Shown one piece after another: positions 11,744 through 22,213 of a stretch of 27,830 nucleotides of DNA. Source of the stretch: Saccoglossus kowalevskii (lineage: Eukaryota > Hemichordata > Enteropneusta > Harrimaniidae); assembly GCF_000003605.2 (NCBI RefSeq), contig NW_003130360.1, positions 143,036 to 170,865 of the forward strand. The letters are read 5' to 3'. A program made the translations under genes and the position numbers. Below the pieces are notes generated by a model that saw only the letters and a program-made list of their open reading frames with translations, did no database searches and was not told the origin of the DNA. Every line of letters begins with the position of its first letter. Position 1 is the stretch's first letter.

Positions 11744-12737
11744 AATACTTTAAGAGTCAGAACTGTCATATTGTTACATTGTATGGAATAAAGAAGGATG
11801 TGTACTATAAATATTATAATTTATAGAGGAATTAAGTATGTAAATTATGGGGAGAGGAACTATGTATATTTTAAGTACATGCACTGCGTTGTATGGAGAA
11901 AGGGAGTATTTGTTTGTAAGTACTAGTATTACAATATTCGGAGCAAAAATAGCGAAATGATAAACATGGTGCTAAGACTCTCAAGTTGCACTGCCCTCCT
12001 TATCAAAGCAATAGCACCACATGTATCCGGTTTTACACATACATCCCTGGCGGTTCAGACAGCTTGTATGTCAAAACCATATTCGCAATAATCACGGGTG
12101 AAGAGCGGCCAATGTCACACTCGATACTCACATGGACGCAATGAACGTATACACAATGGCAATAGTAATGATTTGTCGTATTCCCTCCGGAGACCATAGT
12201 CGCTACTGTCATCATTCCAAGCTGATAAGCCTGCTAAATAAAGTTTTAAGACAAGTTCTTTGGAGTTGCTGATACTTTGTGAATGAATTGCCATACTATA
12301 CAAGATCATACGTGAAACATTTGGCGGAACAAACTGTTTTTGAATATTTCATAATTGAAGGTGTTTTATTTTTTTCGCATAGAATCGTGTGTATTATCCC
12401 CGTATTCAACTTAAAGTAATGTCGTAGTGTCAACTCAAAAATGTAGTGAACGCATGTTTTGGATATGACTTTGTATAGCAATAAACAATACAATCACAAA
12501 GCATCAACACTTTGCAAGAACTGGTAAATGGTATGAGGCTTACAGGTAGGCCAAACAGATACATCAAACAGATGAATGGGTCAATTATATCGATAGAATA
12601 ACAACTGACAGTTCAGGATCGAAAACATACAATCATGCTATTAAATTGATATCAACACTTGATCTATCAAGATATTGGAGTTATCGGCCACCAAGGCATA
12701 CAGTTTGTTTCTTTTAAAGGGTGGTAGTCGTCGCGCC

Positions 12738-12890
12738 ACACATGCGCGAGATATACGAGTCTCCTATAAACAAAGATGGCGACTTTGACTGTTGCGCAGA
12801 TAAACGAGTACAAACTTTGATTAGGTATTTGTTAGGTGATTTGATTATGGGAAAATCAATGTTTATAAACACAAATGTCGCACATGCGCA
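12738..12890 (+). promoter_or_regulatory. Candidate promoter patch (YY1-like and NRF1-like motifs)
   Basis: CpG-richer sequence contains AAGATGGCGAC (12773-12783), the canonical YY1 element often found at transcription starts. It is flanked by CATGCGCGA (about 12741) and CACATGCGCAG (about 12881), which resemble NRF1 half-sites. A 14-codon frame starts at the ATG inside the YY1 motif (12776). About 560 bp downstream is a strong splice donor. This could be the start of a noncoding first exon for the CSRP gene; nothing here proves transcription. Confidence 0.3.
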
Positions 12891-14100
12891 GCGAGAAGAC
12901 CACGCCCTTTCAGATTTTTCTATTTGATAAGTATTCTGAGATTACAAAGACAAAATTGAAAAACTATGTTCTAGTCACCCTGGTTCTATTATGAATAGCC
13001 TTGACAAATTTGTTAACCTGTTTTCGTTGTTTATGTAATTTACCGTACTGAGATGTTATGTTGCGTATACTGTGTTTTTTATTTTATGTGAATTATTCTG
13101 TTTTGCACCTTGAAGTGCATTGAACTATCCTACCAACAGAGAAGCTTTCATGGCAACTACGATTGTTGACACGAGCTAGATAATAAAATATTCTTTAAAG
13201 TTTATTGTCCATTTGTGGGGAACACGTGAAGTGTCGTGTGCAAATTATTTGCAGAATTCCTACCCAGAGTTACCCACGGCTTGCCTAATAACAGGAATCT
13301 GCCAGTCTGTCTCACACATCTTTCCGTCATTCCTGAAGGTAAGTCCGATGCTCGCATCTTTGATATGAAAACCTTTTGACATTATTGTTATATGAGTTCA
13401 CGGATCGACGCTACTGATGTTAGAGTACACTGCCCAAGTTTAATATGAATTTAAGTAGCGACTGTCTAACTTTTTTGTTAAAGCTCGTTATTTTTAGTCG
13501 GAGTTATCGCTAATTATCACTGATCACTGTTTAACGGTCGTTGTGTTAACAACCTCCTTAAGATAAAGAAAACACATTTACCTTCAAAATTATCGCTTCG
13601 TCATGTGAAATGTCCACGGAGTGAGATGTCCATCTCCTGTGAGCTAATGTTCAATGTCCTCCGACTTCGGTATGCCAGCAGAGTGTGGCGTCTGAAAAAA
13701 TTCGAAATATTCAACTCTATACAACTGCTAGCAAAATGGGAGAAAGCACATGTACGCAATGTTACAGTTGTGAATCGCTGTGTACGCTCCATGGGCCGGG
13801 TCAACGTTTGTTTGAGATTTGTTTTTGGTTTGTTTGACAGTACTGTCATTGTGCCAGGCGTACACCGCGAGCATATACATATGTCAAGAAAGTGTGTATT
13901 TCATTCCATCAAAGAAAGGAGTGTTGTTTATTTTGCGACTTAAACACTACTACCGGTGTAGTAGTTAATATACACTTTTGATGGGATTCGCATGAAATGG
14001 TACGCTTTACGATGCATTGGTGACTTTAGAAAAAGTTCAGGAGTTCATCCAAAGGGGGCCTTGTGAAATATGATGAAAACGCATTGACAGTAAGCCGAGT

Positions 14101-14116
14101 AGATAACCGGTTATCT
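14101..14116. promoter_or_regulatory. Perfect 16-bp palindrome: Grainyhead core flanked by GATA motifs
   Basis: AGATAACCGGTTATCT is its own reverse complement. The centre AACCGGTT is the Grainyhead/TFCP2-family consensus, and each end is an AGATAA GATA-factor motif, inverted relative to the other. It lies about 3.2 kb upstream of the CSRP start codon. Confidence 0.35.
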
Positions 14117-14392
14117 TCGGTACATTGCTAAAATTATACATAACTAACATTGCAGTGTTGAAGGAGCCATGCCCCCATTGGGGCCCCTTGCCCTTAAGCC
14201 CAGACTCCTAAATATGTCAATACAAACGCCTCTCGTACAGTACGTACGTGTTGGTGTATCAATTCAGTAACGGTCTCCCCGGTCACCACAAATTCAGTTT
14301 ATTGTCAACTTTAGATCCCCGAAATTTGTACAGAATTCAATAACGCGACGGATTCATTTCTATCATCTACTACATGATTGTCTCGTAGCTAT

Positions 14393-14402
14393 CCTTATAT
14401 GG
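14393..14402. promoter_or_regulatory. Perfect CArG box (SRF site)
   Basis: CCTTATATGG fits CC(A/T)6GG with no mismatch. Vertebrate CSRP genes are known SRF targets, and this one lies about 2.9 kb upstream of the CSRP ATG, so a role in muscle expression is plausible but only inferred. Confidence 0.4.
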
Positions 14403-14892
14403 CCATTAACTGCGGAGACGTGCTCTAGGGCTGGCATTGGTATTTCGCACTCGGGTCAACGTTCTCAGTTACCGATGTATGTGTAATAACAATATGTATA
14501 TTGGAAAATCCATCACACGGGAAACCGTGACAGTGACATTTTTTGGACAGTTTTGAAGCCATGTAATGAAAAGCTTTTCTCCCCAGTCTACTCAGTAACC
14601 AGATATGGTGCTTGACTCCCCGTAGGGGATCTCATACTTTGCACAGTATGCATATATGCGGAATACCCGCTTTGTGGTCACACTGTTATAAGCATAACTA
14701 CTCTAGTAACTGGTGAAAACATAAATACCACACTTAAAAAAAATAAAACGAACTTGAATCTCAGCATAACTTGAGCAATCGGTAAACGAATTAAATCAGT
14801 GAACGGGTAAAAAGCAACAACGCCCAAACGGCTCTGTATAAAGCTGTACAGACTGTACTTTATATTTGTAAAACAAATAAACACAGTAGGCA

Positions 14893-15169
14893 TGACGTCA
14901 CATATGCCGGATGAAGATTGTTGACGTCCCGGTCGTATTTTTTTTACGCTTCGCTGATCATCAGATGTTTACATCCGGGCTAATTCACGACCTTTCCCCT
15001 GTGCAATGTTACAGAGTTTATCCACTTATCAACAGATTTTCAGACAGCAGCACAAAAACGATTTGCGCAACGTATTTACGTACATGTACATCAATGTGTA
15101 ACTAAACTTGTGTTTATACGGTATTGGCTTGGGTTATTTTTGGTGCCGCTCAATCTTGATGTGACGTCA
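14893..15169. promoter_or_regulatory. Pair of CRE palindromes
   Basis: TGACGTCA occurs at 14893-14900 and again at 15162-15169, each followed by CAT/CAC. Two full 8-mer CREs within 280 bp would be rare in sequence this AT-rich. Both lie upstream of CSRP. Motif evidence only. Confidence 0.35.
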
Positions 15170-15741
15170 CATTACAGCTTCCATGGCAGCGCATGTCGTC
15201 CTAACGAACGATCCCTGGCCCTTGACAAGTGATATTTTTTTTTACATAAATGACAAACATGCAAATAAAGTGTTAAGACTTGTCTAAAACCCCGTCTAAA
15301 ATATCAATATGTGCGATAAATTCAGCTTATTTGAAGTATTTGGAAGGACCCGGAATTCTATCGTCGTGCGACGTATAAAACAAACGACGACACAATATGT
15401 GCCACTAATCCCCGTATATCGGATAGTATTTCCAGATCGTAGTCATCAACTGAACCAGCGGCTTTTATATCACCAACAGCTGTGCTTTGCCAGTACCTCA
15501 GACAACCTCTGAACCAGTACGTACTGTTGTGTGCCAGTGATTTATGCTAATCGTAGTGGCGGTCCTTGTTTCCTAGATGGTACCTCCTGGTGTGTCCGCA
15601 TTTTCTTCAAAGAATGTGTCGTCCAATTAGGTTTAACATGCCCCTACAAAATAGGGGTCAGGTATGGATGAAATAACAACTGTCATGAACAACGCGAAAA
15701 TTTAAATAACGTCCACGATGGTCGGAACTCAAATTCCTTGT

Positions 15742-15750
15742 CATTGATTT

Positions 15751-15786
<36 letters not shown>
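15742..15786. repeat. (TTGA)n tetranucleotide microsatellite
   Basis: A run of TTGATTTA then TTGA units ends at TTGCCCG. No other role is seen. Confidence 0.85.
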
Positions 15787-17287
15787 CCCGTCTGATTATT
15801 TTTTAAAAAAAAAATTAGAAATACCATGGTAGTTTTGAAACATTATGGATGTTTCGAAAACTGTGGAAAACACCCTGAATGATTACAAAAACTTGATGCT
15901 AAAAACGCAATGTCAACTAAAGTTTTACAAGAATGCAATGTAGTACAATAATTATATTTTTGTTATGTTGTAAAACATTCTTGACCCCCTGCCCCCGACT
16001 TCGTGAAACACCACAGGAATCATACCCTGATTATAGCTGTGAACTTACACACGTGGGCACACATGCATTCTTTTCATGCTTCGATTCATCGTATTGACGC
16101 AGCTGCCCCACCCTAAACATATCTGGAATTTTACAAGTGTGCATATTGTTATCGCCTTTGGTTAAATGTATCGCAATCGGACACCAGAACTATGTCGAAA
16201 TCACCACCAAGTATGGTGTTTTAACTAACATTTTTTGAATAGCAATAAGCATTGCGTATGATTCATAGTGATGGGATGTCTGCTTATAATCACAGCATAC
16301 CCCTCATTCCAAGCATCGTTGTGCAACTTCACCTACTTATAAGCGAAATGTATGAGCCGTGATAGTTAAAATGTACAAGACACTGAAGCCCAATTAATTT
16401 CAAGGGTTACTGTGACAATTGTGACCTTTTCAAAGTAGGTCACAATGATCATAAAGAATCCTATACTTCTCAGGACAAGTCTCGCGAGAAATATCTGACA
16501 CATATACGAGTATCACTGACAACACTTACAAATTAATATGAATTTGATCACCAATATTACAGGACAACACCAGACGCACCATAGATGTTGTGTGCCTGTT
16601 TATAGGGATGTGTACATGCCGCCGAAGTTTGAAGCTTCGCCATCTTTTCCAAACATGAGTGCAATTTTTCAATATTAGTTTAAATTAAAAATAAAACACG
16701 ATATTCAGATAAACTGTCTGAAAAAAACGAAGTTATCGAAGAATTGACCTACAGTGGTGCTAATTTCCGTGTCATCGGAGGAACTAGTACACTCAAACAA
16801 AGACAACCCCTTTCCATTATAAACGTATGCCGATAACACAGCTCGGACAGCCGATTACAGACTTTCACAATTTTAATAGTTGCGTGAACTTCGACAGTAA
16901 ATAATGTGTATGTATATCTTTTTCATTACAAACCAATAATAAAGAGTCATTTAAAAAAAATACTATTGGTGTGAAATATCTGACGTAATGCGGAGAGAAG
17001 ATGATTAACATTCTCGAAGACAATATTATTGAACCAAGGGAGGTATTTTCGAGAAAAAATAAACAAGCTAGGGGAGGGGTATTTATCGCCCCAGGCACAC
17101 CCGTGCTCTCCACTCACCCGCCTGTATAACATACAAAATGGTAACTACTGTGAATGGTTATTCATTGAATAATTTATAAAAACGTGCTCCATTCGCCCCA
17201 ACCATCCATTAGTACTTTTATTGTAAGTTTGATGTGCCACATTTTTACATTTATGCACAGGCACAGTCAAATACAACATAATTCAAC

Positions 17288-17399
17288 ATGCCTAAATTCG
17301 GAGGAGCCCCGAAATGTCCCAGATGTTCTGGATCAGTATACCACGCAGAGGAGAAGATCGGTGCTGGAGCCAGCTGGCATAAAATGTGCTTCAACTGCA
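17288..17399 (+). CDS. CSRP: CSRP coding exon 1 (residues 1-37)
   Basis: It starts [13 protein letters not shown], the standard CRP N terminus, and carries the first five LIM1 ligands. A cag acceptor at 17258-17260 suggests the exon really begins at 17261 with a 27-bp 5' UTR segment, so a noncoding exon should lie upstream. The donor is GTAAGT at 17400, phase 1. Confidence 0.93.
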
Positions 17400-19600
17400 G
17401 TAAGTACCAGTATTCCGTGTAATGTACATTTCCCCGCTTTCCAAGAAACATACAGTGCCCCCAGTTTACACATTACCGTTAAAATTGTTTAGAAACTTAA
17501 AATGCCGCTTTTAAAATCAATTACAGCAATAGTAAATTTTGGTGTAGATGTAGACTGGCAAGACTTTACAAAAAATATATAATTAATTGTCAATTTAGCC
17601 TTTTTAACGTGATAGCAAAAAATATCGCGACTGCGAAAGAAATTCCTGTCGATCAAGTTCGTTTTCGCAATCACGCTATAAGGACTACAATAACAATTAA
17701 TTGGTTCTTTTTGTAAAACAAAAAAGAAGTCCCGACTTTGCCAGTCTAGTGTAGATGATATAATTTCGGAATGATTAGAGCAACCATTTGAGCGTCGTCT
17801 GATCAAACAGTAACTATAGTTTCGAGCACACATGTACAATATTAAATATTCTTGAAAATAAATAAATAAACACTCCCTCAGTCATTCCATAAGTTTTCGG
17901 CGTTATTGTAATGAAAATAAAATAAACTTGCCTAGATTTACTAATGTATTTGAATTACTTGAATTAATTAACGAAATAAATTTCCATTCTGCTGCTGGAG
18001 AAAAATAAAAGTTTGGAATAAATTTTAGCCTAAGATTGGCATATTGTGGGCAAATCAGAAGCATGTGATACTAGTACTCATTTTCAATTTGATAACAACA
18101 AAATGGACAAAACTTCGGTGGGTTACCGGGAGTCAATTGTGACAATTAATTAATATAACGTATGGATTTGAATAACCAAAGACATTTCTATTGTCTTTGG
18201 AATAACCAAGGCGCATTTTTCTTTTTGTAAGATTTGTGCCATAAAATGTTGGATTCAAGCACCCTTGGAGAACATGACGGTGAAATCTACTGCAAGAGTT
18301 GCTACGGGAAAAAGTATGGACCTAAGGGATATGGATTTGGCGGTGGTGCTGGCACATTGAGCATGGACCAGGGTGAGCGTCTTGGAAACAAGCCTACGCA
18401 ACAGTAAGTTGTCTTGTTTACTGTTTTAACAATCCGCCCATATACCGTGTATATTTTACACGTTGTCAGTTAACTCGACCGTATGGACTCTTGAGTGTTT
18501 TGATGACAATCCTAGAAGTAAACTGGTGAGCGTAAACTGCTTTCATGTAGCGTGTAAATAACCATGACAAATGAATCAATCTGTATGATCTTTGTATGAG
18601 GCTTTAGACTCTGAAAAGTTTATAACAAATTTTATCTAATACAAAATCTCGAAATGGAATTTAAAATACTCTTCTAAAATCAAGTAAACCGGGCTTTGAG
18701 TGAACACAACATTAAAAAGTATGTTTGATTTAGTGATTACCAATATTTCAGGATTTGTTAACAAACCAACCCATTTTATCTTTTTTCATGGTGACCACAA
18801 ATCAACGGGAGGTGTTCTGATATAATACAAAGTGGGAGTGTAACTTTAAAAATTGAAACAGTGTGAAATATAGTTATACTAGTAAATACTTGACTTCAAG
18901 CAAAGATATCCTCATTGCTAGTCATTGTGAGCATTCTCCGTTTTCCTGTGCATTTTACAATAACACGTTTTAATACATGCTATGATTGCTTTGCAGAACT
19001 GGGCCAGCAACAGCCCAAGCCTACACTCACTGTGATGTGGCTTCTGACGCCCCATCTAAATTTGGCGGTGCTGACAGGTGTCCTCGTTGTGGACATTCAG
19101 TGTACCAAGCAGAGAAGATGATCGGTGCAAACTCAGTAAGTTGTCAATCCCTGTCATATCTATCCCAAATGAAGTAGACAACCTCTCTGTTCACAATCAG
19201 TTTATCAATTTCAATGGAAAAGGGTGTATTTACAATATCCATAGATTTGTCTAAAAATGTTCTCACTTATATTTTCTACTCTCTCTTTCTCTCCCTAGAG
19301 CTGGCATAAGAAGTGCTTCTCTTGCGCCGCCTGTAATAAAGGTCTGGATTCCACAACGGTGTGTGACAGGGATGGGGAAATTTTCTGCAAAGGTAAGAAG
19401 ACATTTTATATTCCACCAAATGATACTGTATATGTACAATCAGAGCTTCAGTCCGTACGATTTGGATTCGTATTCAACTTCGCAAGCAATGATATTTGTT
19501 CTCCTCGATTTTTCTCTTCACAGCTTGCTACGCAAAGGGATTTGGCCCAACGGGTGTCGGTTATGGCCAAGGAGCTGGTACACTCAGCACAGGACAATAA
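17288..19600 (+). CDS. CSRP: Cysteine- and glycine-rich protein (two LIM domains, CRP/muscle LIM family), complete
   Basis: Five exons (17288-17399, 18232-18403, 18997-19135, 19299-19392, 19524-19600) join in frame to 197 residues; vertebrate CRPs have about 193. LIM1 zinc ligands are C10, C13, H31, C34, C37, C40, C58, C61. LIM2 ligands are C123, C126, H144, C147, C150, C153, C171, C174. Each LIM is followed by the family's glycine-rich linker ([30 protein letters not shown]). The KKYGPK motif at 64-69 is the nuclear-localisation sequence described for CRPs. CRPs bind alpha-actinin and zyxin on actin filaments and act as nuclear cofactors of SRF and GATA factors in muscle. No catalytic activity is expected. 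All introns are GT-AG. The gene is convergent with the ZDHHC17-like gene. Assignment to CSRP1, 2 or 3 is not meaningful outside vertebrates. Confidence 0.95.
17400..18231 (+). other. CSRP coding intron 1 (832 bp), containing a MITE
   Basis: A GT-AG intron interrupting LIM1 after its third cysteine. A 198-bp terminal-inverted-repeat element occupies 17551-17748. The 116-codon minus-strand frame at 17489-17839 mostly reads through this element and is not a gene. Confidence 0.85.
17542..17757. mobile_element. MITE with 9-bp target-site duplication
   Basis: The direct repeat GTGTAGATG at 17542-17550 and 17749-17757 flanks a 198-bp element. The element's ends are TAGACTGGCAA (17551-17561) and TTGCCAGTCTA (17738-17748), perfect 11-bp inverted repeats. 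Pairing continues inward imperfectly, including AATTAATTGT against ACAATTAATT and a longer arm of about 40 bp at roughly three-quarters identity. A 9-bp duplication points to a Mutator-like or related transposase family. There is no coding capacity. Confidence 0.8.
18232..18403 (+). CDS. CSRP: CSRP coding exon 2 (end of LIM1 and glycine-rich linker)
   Basis: The acceptor ttttgtaag is at 18230-18231, after a T-rich tract. The exon encodes [24 protein letters not shown] and the [18 protein letters not shown] linker, ending in a split CA|A codon before GTAAGT at 18404. Confidence 0.93.
18404..18996 (+). other. CSRP coding intron 2 (593 bp)
   Basis: A GT-AG intron between the two LIM units' coding exons. 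AT-rich; no repeat or other feature recognised. Confidence 0.85.
18997..19135 (+). CDS. CSRP: CSRP coding exon 3 (inter-LIM linker and start of LIM2)
   Basis: The acceptor is tttgcag at 18990-18996. The exon encodes the 28-residue linker then [20 protein letters not shown], holding the first LIM2 zinc ligands. It ends in frame (phase 0) before GTAAGT at 19136. Confidence 0.93.
19299..19392 (+). CDS. CSRP: CSRP coding exon 4 (core of LIM2)
   Basis: A pyrimidine-rich acceptor (ctctctttctctccctag) precedes [20 protein letters not shown] and [11 protein letters not shown]. The donor is GTAAG at 19393, phase 1. Reading through the donor gives only short extensions without similarity. Confidence 0.93.
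19524..19600 (+). CDS. CSRP: CSRP coding exon 5 (C terminus)
   Basis: The acceptor is ttctcttcacag at 19512-19523. The exon encodes the last LIM2 cysteine in [10 protein letters not shown], the second glycine-rich repeat [10 protein letters not shown], then TGQ and TAA at 19598-19600. Confidence 0.93.
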
Positions 19601-20360
19601 ATTTGCCAGCCGTCAGGGAATTTCATTTGAAGTTCAACCTCAATTTCCATACTGAAGATATCTAAATACACTGTTCTACAGAAATAATAAAACAAACATA
19701 CACGACATACAGATCACTGGGGAATTACGGACATTAGAAGCAAAATTTACCATGAATTTTAGAGGTCTGAAATAATCACGTGATAATCACATGGTGCACT
19801 GTTTACGTCATGTGATAATCACGTGATTTGTTATAGCTGAACATCGAAAATAAATCCACGGTTGCTAAAAAAGTAACCGTGATAAAGCCTACCGGAAAGC
19901 ACGTAATCGCACGTGAAAAAAAGTTAACACTATTTTCTCGGCCACATTAGTGTCCAACTTGAACTAAGAAATGTTTTATTCACTAATAAATAAAAATAAT
20001 ATGCACATAGGCATACAGATTTTACGACAATTCTACCCATATCCTTAAAATAGATTATATACATTGTAGAAGCTTTCCTTTCCTTTCACACATCTTTCTA
20101 GTTTCTTAAAACGCTTCCATATGCACTGCACCCACTTTAATATAGCAGAAACAATAATAGTTTTTAACTTATAAAATAAAGAATTTGAGGGTAAAATTCA
20201 CCTAAGTGCCTTTCTGAGAATAATATAGCAAGGACTCATTCAAGTCGTAAATCGCACAACCATTCGCATGCAGCACACACTTTGCATAGCCTAGTGTATT
20301 GTAATGCAGAATTTTTCTTCTTTCTTCCATAGGCTAATAAAGTTATTTCTTTTTACGTCC
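19601..20360 (+). other. Probable CSRP 3' UTR with several poly(A) signals
   Basis: AATAAA hexamers on the plus strand occur at 19686-19691, 19849-19854 and 20336-20341. Which one is used cannot be decided from sequence. If the second or third is used, the mRNA would carry the inverted repeat at 19774-19828. Confidence 0.5.
19774..19828. repeat. Near-perfect 20-bp inverted repeat with E-box (CACGTG) cores
   Basis: AATCACGTGATAATCACATG (19774-19793) is the reverse complement of CATGTGATAATCACGTGATT (19809-19828) at 19 of 20 positions, with a 15-bp spacer. Each arm holds one CACGTG and one CACATG/CATGTG E-box. It could be a hairpin in the CSRP 3' UTR or a small transposon relic. Confidence 0.7.
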
Positions 20361-22213
20361 TTTTAAAATCTCGGTCTGTTTTGTCGCGTGATCTCAGTCT
20401 CTCTCTCTCTCTCTCTCTGCCCCTGTATGTCAAAGAACACAAAGTTTCCAAAAGAAACAGTTCAAACACGAGCCCCTGTCTGGTATAGATATTAATAATA
20501 AAACAACACTTTTACTGATTTACCCTAATTTACTTCTACTGATAAAATGCGGACCATTAGAAAAATCAACCAAAATACCCTTATGTCAGTCTTTCAAATA
20601 ATAGGCAATGTTTATGCTTGTATTCTTCCTTCTACGCGGAATTCAGAACGCATATGCGTATCCCTGAACAAGACAAGCGTGTTGGCGCTATATCATTAAA
20701 AAGGAAATTTTTATTATTATCGCCAGTGAGATTTAGACCACGTCGTTGGTTACACCATTGGCCATCGAATGTATACAAAAATAATATGCAATATTAAAAT
20801 ACTGACTCTGACAACTATATTTGATTGAAAGCTAGACCGGGTTTTAAGTTGAGATTTCTAGAACAAGTTATATTATTCATACATGTCGATTATTATGCCA
20901 AGTATCAGAACAATACAGCATACACGCATTTCCTTGTATCATTAAATAGCGCCACCTAGTGTTCAATCCAGAGTGATCCTTACTGCACTGATGGTGAGGT
21001 ACATCACTGTTGTCACTAATACACTCTTTAACCAGAGTTATTGGGGAACCAGAATTGCATATTACAGAGTATGACATGGTAGAAATGTGTACAAATCTTT
21101 GGCTGAGCAGTGTTGGTAGTGTTGTTTATGTGTGGGCTTCGAATACGAACACAATGTTCAGCACCATCAATGAGGTTTGATTGACAAACCATGGAAAAAG
21201 GGACTGAAGCATGCGCATAAAATATTGTAATGACCTTTAACGAGGTTATGATGTAGACACATCTCGTGAATATTATAATTATTAATAGAAAGCATTTATT
21301 ATGAAATGCCGTAATCATGTATTTTCGGTCTCAACTCTGTCTATTGTGGTAATTTGAAAACTGTACACACTTTCTATCATACTAAACCGGTCACCTAATT
21401 TAACAACTGTCTCTGGCCTTTACACTGTAATCTGCATGAGCGTAGACAAGCCTATATAGGTTTTGATTGTATATAGCGTCACAAGTGGCTGTTCTCGTCT
21501 CCATGTGTCCGATATAAAATTAAACATTTGGTAACATTTTTGCATACCTGATTTCAGTGGCAAATTAAATGTTACCTTTTAAAGACACACTTTAATGCAA
21601 ATAAGATTTTTTCCAATATACAATCACCCTAACCATTAAATCACCTGGGATTTTCAGTTGTTTTATGAGATAAACTAAAAAAATTGTGTCCTGAAATAAT
21701 GAACTTTGTAATATAAAATTGTGTTTTTAAATTAAAAAAGTAAATTGCTGATTTTAGCATTTGTCTGCATCTCTCATACAGTGTTCCAAAACAAATTGCA
21801 GGAGACAGTAGTTGAAAAAAACCATAAAATCAAACTATTGTTAAGAATCAGATTTGTAATCACTCCTATTTTACAACACTTTGCTCACTGAACTAGGGAG
21901 TCTTAATAAGCCAACATAGTTCAATACACTAAGTATGAAAATACATACTAGTAATCACAGATTCCATCAAATTTCATGTTGCAATGATTTACTGTATAGA
22001 AATAGAATTGAGTATTTCCCAGGACGAGATATACATTAGCATTACAAAGTTTTCAATCATGATTTAGACAAACATTTTCATCATTTCACCAGCAGCAGAT
22101 TTAGAGGGGACGCAGGAAGGCGGGCACGGTGCTCAATCTGCTGTTACTTGTACACGTATATCCTGTCTGTCACCATAACGCCATAAGTTACAGTGTGCCT
22201 CAATTTTGCGGTA
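20361..22213. other. Intergenic region between convergent CSRP and ZDHHC17-like genes
   Basis: AT-rich sequence with only short, unrecognised open frames (for example 21028-21318 on the minus strand). Nothing else is supported apart from the TC microsatellite. Confidence 0.6.
20398..20418. repeat. (TC)n dinucleotide microsatellite
   Basis: About ten TC units just downstream of the last candidate CSRP poly(A) signal. Confidence 0.85.

Larger units (their letters stand above)
11744..17260. other. Upstream / possible 5' intron region of the CSRP gene
   Basis: About 5.5 kb without a supported coding exon. It holds a patch with YY1-like and NRF1-like motifs (12738-12890), a consensus AAG|GTAAGT splice donor at 13339 that may end a noncoding first exon, and perfect Grainyhead, CArG and CRE motifs (14.1-15.2 kb). 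It also has a TTGA tetranucleotide microsatellite (15742-15786). The 112-codon frame at 13605-13943 overlaps an 82-codon frame on the opposite strand and is not recognised. Confidence 0.5.

Noticed and set aside
13605-13943. 112-codon plus-strand open frame, the largest in the upstream region apart from exon read-throughs
   Set aside because: It overlaps an 82-codon minus-strand frame, has no recognisable motif and no clear splice context. Two long frames on opposite strands in one spot suggest a local composition effect.
17489-17839. 116-codon minus-strand frame in CSRP intron 1
   Set aside because: It runs across the MITE at 17551-17748, and its internal similarity comes from the inverted repeat.
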